Source: Streptomyces sp. NBC_00271
GTDB lineage: Bacteria; Actinomycetota; Actinomycetes; Streptomycetales; Streptomycetaceae
Direction: 5' to 3'
Assembly: GCF_036178845.1 (NCBI RefSeq)
Contig: NZ_CP108070.1
Coordinates: 10,540,001-10,604,000 of the forward strand
Length of the DNA stretch: 64,000 nucleotides
The notes beneath the pieces are model-generated. The model saw nothing but the letters and a program-made list of their open reading frames with translations. It had not been told where the DNA came from and searched no databases. A program made the translations under genes and the position numbers. This document shows positions 25,241 through 32,947 of this stretch, piece by piece; position 1 is the first letter of the stretch, and every line of letters starts with the position of its first letter.

Positions 25241-25977
25241 CGACCAACGAGAATCCGGTCAAGGGCGTCCGAGGCCGGCCCCGTAAGAATCCGCCTCCAG
25301 AGGCTGGCGAGGCCCGCAAGCTTTTCGTCCGGCTTTTGGACGAGCACATTCCGGCCGGGGAGACCCGCAAGTCGCTCTGCGAAGACAGCAAGCTGTCCCC
25401 GTCCGGCTGGTCGCGGTTCGCCACCGGCAGCAAGTCGGTGCCGTCATGGGCTGGCTTCTTCCGGCCGCTCACCCAGCACATGCGGAAGGTGCACGCGGCG
25501 AAATCGCCGGACTCGGACGACTTCCCGGACGAGGAGGTGTGGCAGGAGCTCCACGCTCAGGTCCTCGCGGAAGCCGGGCGGTCGCCCGAGGGTGGCAACG
25601 GTCGCAACGGCATGGGCGGGTCGATTCGCTCTGCCGCGCGTAAGACTGCCCGAGTCCTCGGCGACGTCGCGTCGTCTGCCGCGACCGCCGCGATGATCGC
25701 GGTAGTTGGCTTCGGCGGTATCGCCTTCGCGGTCTGGCGCGGTCTCTCGGGGTCCGGCAGCGGTTTCCCAGGGCCTGGCGGCGGCTTCCTGATGGGCGTC
25801 TTCCAGACCGTGGCCGCGCTGTACGCCGGTGGCCGCGCCCGCGATGTCACGCGGTGGCTCCTGGAGCGCGTGCCCCTGGGACTCCTCCCCGCACGACTCC
25901 GGATCGTCGTCGAGCGGCAGCGAGCGCTGCTCATGACGAAGCGTGACGACGAACCTACCCATCGGGACGGTGAGTGA
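25237..25977 (+). CDS. Membrane protein with XRE-like N-terminal domain
   Basis: The protein is 246 aa from the GTG at 25237. It opens with a basic stretch (GVRGRPRKNPP), then a helical segment RKLFVRLLDEHIPAGETRKS and LSPSGWSRFATGSKSVPSW, which resembles the degenerate XRE/Cro helix-turn-helix at the N-terminus of many actinobacterial signalling and conflict proteins. Two hydrophobic segments follow (AATAAMIAVVGFGGIAFAVW and GGGFLMGVFQTVAALYAGG), separated by a Gly/Ser/Pro loop, and a basic C-terminus. It is co-translated with the 81-aa membrane protein. No enzymatic motif was found; a membrane sensor or effector pair is one possibility. Confidence 0.7.
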   Translation: MTTNENPVKGVRGRPRKNPPPEAGEARKLFVRLLDEHIPAGETRKSLCEDSKLSPSGWSRFATGSKSVPSWAGFFRPLTQHMRKVHAAKSPDSDDFPDEEVWQELHAQVLAEAGRSPEGGNGRNGMGGSIRSAARKTARVLGDVASSAATAAMIAVVGFGGIAFAVWRGLSGSGSGFPGPGGGFLMGVFQTVAALYAGGRARDVTRWLLERVPLGLLPARLRIVVERQRALLMTKRDDEPTHRDGE

Positions 25978-26216
25978 TATAGGTTCAAAGTGATCGGCCG
26001 TTCACGTAATGGTGCGGTCGGTCGCTGGCGCTGGTGGTGCAATCGCACCCCGGCACGCGGTTGAGTGCGGAATCAACCGCTTGAAGCGGAACCGGGCGGT
26101 GGCCTGCCGCTTCGACAAACTTGCGGTCCGCTTCGAGGCCACCGTCCTCGTTGCTGCAATCAACGAATGGCTGTGACCAGCCGATGGTCGCTGAACGGGA
26201 CAGCCGGCTCTGGTGC

Positions 26217-26933
26217 TCACCTCCGTGATGCCTCGTAAGCCTCGCGGATGACCGCAGGGATGCGTCCACGATCATTTACCAGATAGCCGTTGGTGCGTGC
26301 CCAGAGGCGTATCGGCTCGTCTTCCGGACGGGGATCGAGCTTACGGGGTCTTGCAGACTTGCCGGGGCCTCTCCAGTCTCCCGAGGAGACCCCTTCCAGC
26401 CGGTCCGCTGCCTCTTGGAAGAAAGCGAACAACGAGGCGTATATGCCCTCCTCGGGACCGTAGGCTTCAGCCCACGTTCCGATGGTTCCGTTGAGCGTGT
26501 CCAGAAACGTCCCGTAGAGACCGTCGCGCTCCGCGGCGATTGGCACCCACTCACGACGCCAGAACGGATAGTTGAGGTCTGCGGACGGCCGCATTTCTTC
26601 CAAGCCCATCTGGCTGAGGTAGACCCGCTGAATATTCGTCAGGCCAAGAAGGAGATGGCCGCCGGGGATGGCTGCTACCTCGCACCCCAGCGTCACCAGA
26701 CACGATTGGCCATCGGGTTGCCTGCCGGCATCGATGTCGTTCGCCAGCAGCCACTGCCACATCTCCCCTGGCAGCTTCAGACCCATGTGCAGTTCGGCTT
26801 CGCTAATGGCCGCATGGCTCCCCGGGCCGCCGAGCGCAGCGAGAGCTTCAGGGTCGTTCCGTTCAAGCCACGCGGTTACCCGGCCCCACGCCTCTCGTAC
26901 GTCTCCTGCCTCGTGCATCGGAGTTTCGCTCAC
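26217..26933 (-). CDS. SMI1/KNR4-like protein with Lsr2-type DNA-binding tail
   Basis: The protein is 238 aa. The GTG at 26933 has GGAG eight bases upstream (GGTGGAGATCACAC). Residues about 12-190 follow the SMI1/KNR4 (SUKH) pattern: AWGRVTAWLERNDPEALAAL, ISEAELHMGLKLPGEMWQWL, and NYPFWRREWVPIAAERDG with the late TFLDTLNGTIGTWAE. The last about 30 residues (IRLWARTNGYLVNDRGRIPA, VIREAYEASRR) match the C-terminal domain of Lsr2, including the RGR minor-groove clamp. SUKH proteins often bind toxins or signalling proteins; the Lsr2-type tail predicts AT-rich DNA binding. Confidence 0.8.
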   Translation of the reverse strand: MSETPMHEAGDVREAWGRVTAWLERNDPEALAALGGPGSHAAISEAELHMGLKLPGEMWQWLLANDIDAGRQPDGQSCLVTLGCEVAAIPGGHLLLGLTNIQRVYLSQMGLEEMRPSADLNYPFWRREWVPIAAERDGLYGTFLDTLNGTIGTWAEAYGPEEGIYASLFAFFQEAADRLEGVSSGDWRGPGKSARPRKLDPRPEDEPIRLWARTNGYLVNDRGRIPAVIREAYEASRR

Positions 26934-27183
26934 GTGTGATCTCCACCCAGGCAGGATGCGCACATCCGTGGAACACACCCACCCATATCGCTGGCTCGCA
27001 GGGAGCGTTGCCCGGTCTCCCGGACTGTGAAGTTGTCCTCTTGGCGAGGCGACGACCGCTGATGACCCATTGGAGAACCGTATGCGGGACCACTGACAGT
27101 GACTGACGCGGAACGCGTTTCTCCAGACCGTCTACGGCGCACACCTGGCCCCCGGAGCACGCCACCAACTTATAAAACGCTCC

Positions 27184-27834
27184 CTAGCCCAGGGTGAGCA
27201 TCATTGCGTCGTAGAACGGCGCGTCCACCCTCGGGACTGCAGCGAGCTCAGCTGAGATCGCGAACCATGCAGTCGTACAGCGGTGCCCGACCCACGGGCG
27301 GGAGACGCCCACCTTTCGGTATCCCCATGCCTTGTACGCACTCCGGGCGGCCTCGGCTTCGGCCTCCGGCCGGACGGTCAGGGTCACTCGCCCGGCGTCC
27401 AGGTCCCCGATGAGCTGCGCGTGCAGCGCGGCGGCGACGCCGCCGCGTCGCCAGGCCTTGCGTACGGCCGGCTCGATGACGACGAACGTACGGCGGCCGT
27501 CCTCGCGGGTGTAGTCGTCGGGCAGGGTGACGTCCTGAAGGTTGCGCCACCAGCGAGTGTCTGGGGCCAGGTAGTAGCCGTACGTGAAGCCGACGACTTC
27601 CTGGTTTTCGGCGGCGAGGACGAGCCGCATGCCGACGCGGCGGGCGTGTACGGCGTAGTGGTCGATGAACTCGGCGACATCTGAGGGGCCCTCGTTGTAC
27701 GGAGCGTCGGCGTAGACCTCCTCGTAGGCCGTCAGGAAGCGGTCGAGCTGCGCAGCCGAGTCCCATCCAAATTGCCTGATGGGGGTTCCCCCTAGTGGCC
27801 TGCAGGGGCCCGGACGGGGCCCGGGTGCCTGCAA
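27184..27834 (-). CDS. GNAT-family N-acetyltransferase, 5' end uncertain
   Basis: The frame allows up to 216 aa. The core is a GNAT fold: RLVLAAENQEVVGFTYGYYL, a FVVIEPAVRKAWRRGGVAAA segment that forms the acetyl-CoA pyrophosphate loop (RRGGVAAAL), then ARSAYKAWGYRKVGVSRPWV. The substrate is unknown. The only upstream start is a TTG at 27834 without a ribosome binding site, and the first 17 residues (MQAPGPRPGPCRPLGGT) look non-native; homology starts at about IRQFGWDSAAQLDRFL. The 5' end may have been cut by recombination beside the tRNA scar at 27957. Confidence 0.75.
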   Translation of the reverse strand: MQAPGPRPGPCRPLGGTPIRQFGWDSAAQLDRFLTAYEEVYADAPYNEGPSDVAEFIDHYAVHARRVGMRLVLAAENQEVVGFTYGYYLAPDTRWWRNLQDVTLPDDYTREDGRRTFVVIEPAVRKAWRRGGVAAALHAQLIGDLDAGRVTLTVRPEAEAEAARSAYKAWGYRKVGVSRPWVGHRCTTAWFAISAELAAVPRVDAPFYDAMMLTLG

Positions 27835-27956
27835 GGGGCCGGAACGACCGGGAGAGATCAGGAAGGGCCTGAGTGTCGCCGTATAAACACATGGCCCTGG
27901 CCTGCGAAAAAGGGAAGCTTAAGGCAGGATCGGCAAGATCGCGGACGATCCTCAAA

Positions 27957-28004
27957 GGACTCATAATCCGTCGGCCGTGGGTTCGAGTCCCACCCGCCCC
28001 ACCA
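27957..28004 (+). pseudogene. 3' half of a CAT-anticodon tRNA (att scar)
   Basis: The sequence from GGACTCATAATCC to CCACC-CGCCCCACCA reproduces a tRNA from the anticodon stem to the 3' CCA: anticodon loop CTCATAA, T-arm GTGGG-TTCGAGT-CCCAC (27977-27993), acceptor 3' strand CCGCCCC (27994-28000), then ACCA. No matching 5' half (a GGGGCGG acceptor strand or a D-arm) exists upstream. Tyrosine-recombinase elements of actinobacteria commonly integrate in tRNA 3' halves and leave such a duplicated core at the far end. For a + strand tRNA the element would lie to the left of the scar. Confidence 0.8.
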
Positions 28005-28071
28005 GAAGCATGCCCTGACCTGCGAAACATCTTCCCGGGCAGTCGAAGTGTCAACTTTGGTTCAACGGAGG

Positions 28072-28167
28072 GAATCTGCTGCTCGCAGCTTCTCTCTTGG
28101 ATCCGCTGGCGCCGCGTGATCGTTACATTCAAGGTCCTGACCTGCGGTGATGTGAACGATCGGGATT
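28072..28167 (+). repeat. Diverged direct repeat, copy 1
   Basis: GAATCTGCTGCTCGCA at 28072 and GGTCCTGACCTGCGGTGATG at 28133 match GAATCTGCTACTCACA at 28309 and GGTCCTGACCTGTGGAGATG at 28369, with the same internal spacing to within one base. The unit is about 95 bp. It follows the tRNA scar and may be a by-product of repeated integration or excision. Confidence 0.5.
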
Positions 28168-28308
28168 GCTGAGGGTTACCTGGTGGCTCTCTTTGTCCCA
28201 TCAGAGCAAGATCAAGTGGCCCTACAGTGGCCCGGAGGGCGTGGAACGGTGTGGCGTAGGTTCCTTCCTTGCCTCGTTGGCTTTGGCCCCGACGCACGGA
28301 GCAGCTTT

Positions 28309-28403
28309 GAATCTGCTACTCACACGGACCGTCTGAGGTGTCAGGGCAGGGCGCGATACCACTGTCAGGGTCCTGACCTGTGGAGATGTGGGCGAGCTCG
28401 GGT
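28309..28403 (+). repeat. Diverged direct repeat, copy 2
   Basis: This is the second copy of the segment at 28072-28167, 237 bp downstream; about two thirds to three quarters of the aligned bases agree by eye, with two near-identical blocks at the ends. Confidence 0.5.
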
Positions 28404-28759
28404 GCTGGAAGTGCGCAGGCTCGTTTCGTGTCTCCGCTCGTGGGTGTGCCTTGGGGCTCCTTCCGGCTGGTGGGATCAGCGGCTGTGGCCGAACTCCTCG
28501 CGTATCTGGGGCGGGTCGCCCTGGCGGTGGGTAGCGTTCGGCTTCGTTGAACGCCTTCGAGGCCACATCGAGGACTTGGCTATCAGGGCTGACATGGTGA
28601 CTTTGGGCGCGGTGCCGCCAAGCAAGCTGCTGCCGCCGCACCGCCGTGCCTTGGTGCCTTCCGGAGTCACGGCGTTGCGTTGTGGTTCACCGGGTGGTCG
28701 GGCTGTGGGCTGAGCTCTCGGCTAGGGGAGTTGAGGGGCGGCCGCAGATCGCGGTCGGC

Positions 28760-29476
28760 TCAGTTGCAGCACGAGCACCCGGGGGCGCAACCGCAGGGAT
28801 CCGTCGTGCCGTCGGTCTCCTTGAGCGCCGTGAGGCCGGTGGGGGCGCAGCAGTCGTCGCCGCGCCAGGCCTCGCGGCCTTCCTTGACCGCGACGACGGC
28901 GATCACGAGGGCGGCGATGGGGTCGGCCCAGGTCCAGCCCAGCAGGGAGTTGGCGAGCAGGCCGACCAGGAGGACGGCCGAGAGGTAGGTGCAGAGCAGG
29001 GTCTGCTTGGAGTCGGCGACGGCGGAGGCGGAGCCTAGTTCGCGTCCGGCGCGGCGCTGGTCGGCGGACAGGAACGGCATGATCGCGAGGGAGAGGGCTG
29101 CCAGCGCGATCCCCGGCGTGGAGTGCTGCGCCTCTCCGGTTCCCGTCAGGGCGCGGACGGAGTCGATCGCGACGTACGCGGCGAGCGCGAAGAAGGACAA
29201 CGCGATGATGCGCAGCGCGGTCTTCTCCCGGGCTTCGCGTACGTCGCGATCGGAGGCGGAGAACTGCCAGGCGACCGCCGCAGCGGAGGAAACCTCGATG
29301 ACCGAGTCCAGGCCGAAGCCGACCAGCGCGGTGGAGGAGGCGACGGTGCCCGCCGTGATCGCGACGATCGCCTCGATGATGTTGTAGGTGATGGTGGCGG
29401 CGACCAGCAGGCGGATGCGACGAACCAGTTGGGCGCGGCGGTCCGGTGCCGGGCCGAGGGAGACCGACGTCGCCAT
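28760..29476 (-). CDS. Cation diffusion facilitator-type transporter
   Basis: The protein is 238 aa and lies in the membrane, with about six hydrophobic helices (ATITYNIIEAIVAITAGTVA, LVGFGLDSVIEVSSAAAVAW, IALSFFALAAYVAIDSVRAL, LCTYLSAVLLVGLLANSLLG). The metal-site helix has the GLDS motif with Asp, as in CDF-like exporters. The C-terminal tail is Cys-rich (CGCAPGCSCC), suited to thiophilic metals. The ATG overlaps the stop of the CmtR-like gene, so it is the second gene of a sensor-exporter operon. By context it exports Cd2+, Zn2+ or a similar divalent metal. Confidence 0.87.
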   Translation of the reverse strand: MATSVSLGPAPDRRAQLVRRIRLLVAATITYNIIEAIVAITAGTVASSTALVGFGLDSVIEVSSAAAVAWQFSASDRDVREAREKTALRIIALSFFALAAYVAIDSVRALTGTGEAQHSTPGIALAALSLAIMPFLSADQRRAGRELGSASAVADSKQTLLCTYLSAVLLVGLLANSLLGWTWADPIAALVIAVVAVKEGREAWRGDDCCAPTGLTALKETDGTTDPCGCAPGCSCCN

Positions 29477-29811
29477 CAGCAGCAGCCCTCCTCGTCGGCG
29501 TCGACGCAGGTGCGGTCGGCCTCGACGGCCAGGACGACACCGCGCAGGTCGTCCAGGGCGTGGCCGAGGCGGGCGTCCGCCAGCTCGTAACGCACGCGCC
29601 GCCCTTCCGGGACGGCGACGACGATGCCGCAGTCGCGCAGGCAGGCGAGGTGGTTCGACAGACGGGTGCGGGAGATCTCCAGCTGGTCGGCAAGTGCCGC
29701 CGGGTGCGCGGGCGCCTCCCGCAGAGCCAGAAGGATGCGGCACCGGATCGGGTCGGCGAGCGCACGGCCGAAGCGGGCCAGGGCGTCGATGTCGGAAGCG
29801 ATGGTCAACAC
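29476..29811 (-). CDS. CmtR-like ArsR/SmtB metal sensor
   Basis: The protein is 111 aa from the GTG at 29811. The winged-helix sequence FGRALADPIRCRILLALREA and RTRLSNHLACLRDCGIVV is of the ArsR/SmtB family. Counting from this start places cysteines at 57, 61 and 102, the same numbers as the Cd(II)/Pb(II) ligands of Mycobacterium CmtR, which supports both the start and the assignment. It would repress the operon until metal binds. A GATTCC-TGAATTCA-type palindrome lies 18 bp upstream. There is no clear ribosome binding site, so the mRNA may be leaderless. Confidence 0.9.
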   Translation of the reverse strand: MLTIASDIDALARFGRALADPIRCRILLALREAPAHPAALADQLEISRTRLSNHLACLRDCGIVVAVPEGRRVRYELADARLGHALDDLRGVVLAVEADRTCVDADEEGCC

Positions 29812-29828
29812 AAGCCCAACGATACATA

Positions 29829-29849
29829 GATTCCTGAATTCAGGGAATC
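29829..29849. promoter_or_regulatory. Palindrome at cmtR-like promoter, candidate operator
   Basis: CCTGAATTCAGG is a perfect 12-bp palindrome extended to GATTCC...GGGAATC with one extra G. It sits 18 bp before the start of the sensor gene, where autoregulatory sites of ArsR/SmtB proteins usually lie. Confidence 0.6.
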
Positions 29850-29978
29850 GTGGATCGTGCGTCCTGTTTGTGTGGTGGCTGCTACCCCTCTCGGCGTCCG
29901 GGAGGGTGGCCGGACCTGCGGTCGGCGGATGCCGCACGTACCGGGAAAGGACGCGGACGATGAGGGCTCGATGTCGGT

Positions 29979-30155
29979 TCAGTGGTCGCCGGAGAAGATC
30001 TCCCGGACCTCGCGGGCGGCGAAGTAGACCAGCATGTAACCGGCCGCCGGGTCGGCCCACCATCAGCCGACGGCGGAATTGAGGACCAGGCCTAGCAGGG
30101 CGGCGGCGGCCAGCAGGCCGTCGATCAACGTGACGCGGCCCTTGGTCTTCAACAC
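29979..30155 (-). pseudogene. Second CDF-type transporter, C-terminal relic
   Basis: The minus strand reads VLKTKGRVTLIDGLLAAAAL, LGLVLNSAVG, stop, WWADPAAGYMLVYFAAREVR, EIFSGDH. This is the last helix pair and tail of a CDF-type cation exporter. A TGA interrupts where related proteins have Trp (G-W-W-W-A-D-P). The N-terminal two thirds are missing. It is a relic of another transporter next to the intact operon. Confidence 0.75.
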
Positions 30156-30457
30156 CGGTTTGTCGTGGACTTGGCTTCGCCGCAGTGGAGTTGCGCATCG
30201 ATCTCGGTGGGACGGCCGTTTGGCCAGCTCCTGGCAAGACACGCCATGCCCGCTGCCGACCAGGCCCTGACGGCTCCCCTTCGGACGACTGGTCGTCTGG
30301 TCGGTCGGAGGTTTGGCTCTCCGCTCCTCGGCCAGAGACCACGCGGCTCGCGGAGCTGCGCCGGGGCCGTCTCCCTCGCTGCTTCCGCTTGGAAGCCTGG
30401 ACAGATCGCCCGTCTACTATGGCCTTACGTATTTGGCGGTGAAAGGGAGTCGGGGCC
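30156..30457. other. Intergenic, promoter region of blaI-type gene
   Basis: No gene is supported in these 302 bp. CGTCTACTATGGCCTTACGTA at 30411-30431 is AT-richer than its surroundings and contains TACTA, a half-site seen in BlaI operators, about 40 bp upstream of the BlaI-like start. Confidence 0.4.
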
Positions 30458-30826
30458 ATGCGGCGGCTGGGGGATCTCGAGGCGGAGATCATGGATCGCC
30501 TCTGGACGTGGGACCGTCCAGCGACGGTGCGTGAGGTTGTCGACGATATCAACAAGACCCGTCCCGTCGCCTACACCACCGTGATGACCGTCACCAACAT
30601 CCTCTACAGCAAGGGCTGGCTGCTGCGCGGCAAGCAGGGTCGGGCCTGGTTGTACACGCCGGTCCGCAGCCGCGAGGCGTACGCCGCCGCGTTGATGGAG
30701 GATGGCCTGGGGGAGAGCAAGGATCGCTCTGCTGCGCTGGTCCACTTCGTCGAGAACATGTCCGAGGACGAGGTGGCGGCTCTTCGCACGGCCCTGCGGA
30801 ACGTGGGACGACAGGCGGAGGCGTGA
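30458..30826 (+). CDS. BlaI/MecI-family repressor, copy 1
   Basis: The protein is 122 aa. The winged-helix at residues 1-75 (LGDLEAEIMDRLWTWDRPAT, VAYTTVMTVTNILYSKGWL) and the C-terminal helix pair (RSAALVHFVENMSEDEVAAL) are the family norm. These repressors are inactivated by proteolysis triggered by a membrane M56 protease. Its stop overlaps the start of exactly such a gene (GTGA at 30823), so the two form a regulatory module. A second BlaI/M56 module lies at 43359-44713. Targets are likely among the surrounding metal genes. Confidence 0.92.
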   Translation: MRRLGDLEAEIMDRLWTWDRPATVREVVDDINKTRPVAYTTVMTVTNILYSKGWLLRGKQGRAWLYTPVRSREAYAAALMEDGLGESKDRSAALVHFVENMSEDEVAALRTALRNVGRQAEA

Positions 30827-31746
30827 ACGCGGCTCCCGTCCTGGTCGGCTACACGGCGGCCGTGGGTTTCGCCGCTCCGTATCTGCTCCTGCGCTCCCGC
30901 TGGCCGCACCGGGCCCCGGCCCTGGCGGCGGCGGTGTGGCACGCCCTGGTGGTCGCGTTCTCGATCGGTGCCGCGCTCGCCGCATACAACCTGGCCATGC
31001 CGGCCCATCACTTGCAGGCAGGTCTGTCGGGCTTCCTCCATTTTTGCGGACTGCAGGTCGGCCCGGGTGCCGCCGCGGGTGAGCCCGCACCCCAATCGGC
31101 GGCCTGGCTCGCCTTTGTCCTGCCCGCCGCGATCGGGATCACCCTGGTTGCGAGCTTCACCTTCCACGTCGTACGAGCTTGTCGGGCGCGGGCCCGGCAC
31201 CGCGAGGTTGTGGACTTGGTGGGGCACCGCTCCGCCAGGTTGCGCGCCACGATTCTGCCGTACGGCATCCCCGCTGCGTACTGCCTGCCCGGCCGCCGCC
31301 CCCGGATCGTGATCAGCGACGCCGCCGTGCGTGAACTCACGGCGGAACAGCTCGACGCCGTACTGGAACACGAACAGGGCCACATCGCAGGGCGCCACCA
31401 CCTGGCCCTGGCCGCCGCGGAGGCGTTCCACTCGGTGTTCCGCCGACTGCCGTTGGCCCGTCATGCCCGGGAACAGACGGCGCTCCTGCTGGAGATGGTC
31501 GCCGATGACCGCGCTCTGCGCAGCCACTCCAGTGAGGTACTGGCCACGGCGATGTACGAGATGGCGGCGGCCCGTACCCCGAAGGGTGCGTTCGCGGCGG
31601 GCAGTCACACGGTCCTGATCCGCCTGGAGCGAGTCCTCGGCCCGCGCAGGGCCCCTCACCCCGCTTTCTGGGGTTCCGTGGCCACCCTGGCTGCGGCGGT
31701 TCCGCTGCTGCCGCTACTGGTCGCCTGCCCGCCCGGCCTCGGCTGA
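30823..31746 (+). CDS. M56-family membrane protease/sensor, copy 1
   Basis: The protein is 307 aa with a GTG start coupled to the repressor gene. Membrane segments occur near residues 5-25, 35-60, 95-120 and 285-305. The zinc-protease motif HEQGH (HExxH) is in LDAVLEHEQGHIAGRHH, with a downstream Glu/Asp in LEMVADDRAL. The long extracellular beta-lactam-binding domain of BlaR1 is absent, so the signal is something else or is delivered by a partner. It probably cleaves the BlaI-like repressor directly or indirectly. Confidence 0.9.
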   Translation: MNAAPVLVGYTAAVGFAAPYLLLRSRWPHRAPALAAAVWHALVVAFSIGAALAAYNLAMPAHHLQAGLSGFLHFCGLQVGPGAAAGEPAPQSAAWLAFVLPAAIGITLVASFTFHVVRACRARARHREVVDLVGHRSARLRATILPYGIPAAYCLPGRRPRIVISDAAVRELTAEQLDAVLEHEQGHIAGRHHLALAAAEAFHSVFRRLPLARHAREQTALLLEMVADDRALRSHSSEVLATAMYEMAAARTPKGAFAAGSHTVLIRLERVLGPRRAPHPAFWGSVATLAAAVPLLPLLVACPPGLG

Positions 31747-32113
31747 CGACACCGGACAAGGCGGCGGTGACTCAGACTTACTTGCGACCCCATCGTGTTA
31801 CCAGCACCGACGGTGGCAACCGCTCATGGCCGTGCCCGGGGGACAGGCCCAGGCGCTGACTGATGTCGACGCCGATCACGTCCTTGCTGCGACGTGAACG
31901 GGCGTGTGCGAGTCATGCGACGGAGGCAGGACCTTCGCCGAACTGGCGCCGCTTGCTTCCTGAGTTCCCCGCCGGGGTGAGGGGGCATCTGCGAGCGTCC
32001 CCCCGGGCGCCGCGGTTGGTCAAGGCTTCACCATGTGGTGCCGGTGGCTGAGCGGACGGGAGTTACCCAACGTACTAAGGGGGTAAGTAGAACGTCCGTC
32101 GAAGGGAAACTCC
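31747..32113. other. Intergenic region upstream of copper lipoprotein
   Basis: No gene is supported in 367 bp. TTACCC (32063-32068) and GGGTAA (32081-32086) form a spaced inverted repeat around TACTAAGG (32073-32080). The octamer recurs upstream of ccdA at 42621. These lie just upstream of the lipoprotein gene and are probable control elements. Confidence 0.45.
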
Positions 32114-32674
32114 GTGATCCAGCAACGCATTGTCCTCCTCTCGGCCGCAGGGCTCGCCTCGGCGCTCCTCCTGGCGGCGTGCGGCAGCTCGACGGAAAAG
32201 ACCTCCACCGGTACGAGCCCCGGCAGCGTCGCTCCGGTCGCCACGGCCGCCTCGCAATCCGCGACCCCCGCACCGACCGGCAGCAGTGACTCCGGCAGTG
32301 GGCACATGGCCACGACCACCATGCTCATGGCCAAGGCGATGGGCGGCATGGGCAGCGTGGTGACCGACGACAAGGGGATGACCCTCTACCGCTACGACAT
32401 GGACCAGGCGAATCCGTCCAAGTGGACGTGCGCCGGTGAGTGTACGAAGACGTGGATGCCCGTCATGGTGGAGGACTCCGTGCAGACCACAGGGGTTGAG
32501 AAGAGTCTCCTCGGCACGGTCCACCGGGACGGCATGAAGCAGCTCACCCTCGGCGGCTGGCCGCTGTACCGGTACATGGGCGACACGACGGCCGGACAGA
32601 TGAACGGCCAGGCCAAGGACAAGATGTGGTACGCCGTCACCCCGTCCGGCAAGAAGTCCACCATGTCGGGCTGA
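32114..32674 (+). CDS. Lipoprotein with secreted-repeat (COG4315-like) domain
   Basis: The protein is 186 aa with a GTG start preceded by GAAGGGAA. The signal peptide ends in a lipobox LLAAC with C23. After a Ser/Thr/Pro linker come two copies of the secreted-repeat motif (LYRYDMDQANPSKWTCAGEC, LYRYMGDTTAGQMNGQAKDK). Met- and His-rich residues around 60-80 (GHMATTTMLMAKAMGGMG) could bind copper. It is anchored outside the cytoplasmic membrane. Location beside copper genes supports, but does not prove, a role in copper handling. Confidence 0.85.
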   Translation: MIQQRIVLLSAAGLASALLLAACGSSTEKTSTGTSPGSVAPVATAASQSATPAPTGSSDSGSGHMATTTMLMAKAMGGMGSVVTDDKGMTLYRYDMDQANPSKWTCAGECTKTWMPVMVEDSVQTTGVEKSLLGTVHRDGMKQLTLGGWPLYRYMGDTTAGQMNGQAKDKMWYAVTPSGKKSTMSG

Positions 32675-32947
32675 GCCCAGACGCACGGTCGTGGGGGCAC
32701 CGAAGAGCGGCGTGGATGACGCTGCGCGGCACGGTCTGTTCGGGCGCAGCCGAACTGACATGGCGGCACGACGGCAAGGCCATCGCGATCTGGGACTTCA
32801 GCATCGGCCTCGACTGACATCGCGGCCACCGCAGGGCCGGCTCGTCCCCTCCGCCGGGTCGCCGCCCTGGGGCCGCGGCCCACTCACGTCCAGGCACCCG
32901 GCTTGTCCGGAGACGGCCGCCGCCGAGGACCGCGTGGTCCGGCCGGG

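Larger units (their letters stand above)
28005..28759. other. Non-coding junction region with duplicated segment
   Basis: This is 755 bp between the tRNA scar and the CDF gene. Frames in all directions are Arg/Ser/Pro-rich and not protein-like. The motif CCTGACCTG recurs at 28014, 28136 and 28372, the last two inside a longer diverged repeat listed separately. Confidence 0.45.

Noticed and set aside
27873..28172. A 99-codon frame covering the tRNA remnant
   Set aside because: It translates the tRNA itself (RRPWVRVPPAPPE), a common annotation artefact.
32716..32818. Short frame MTLRGTVCSGAAELTW ending WDFSIGLD
   Set aside because: It has protein-like character but is too short, without a ribosome binding site or a recognisable family; perhaps a relic.
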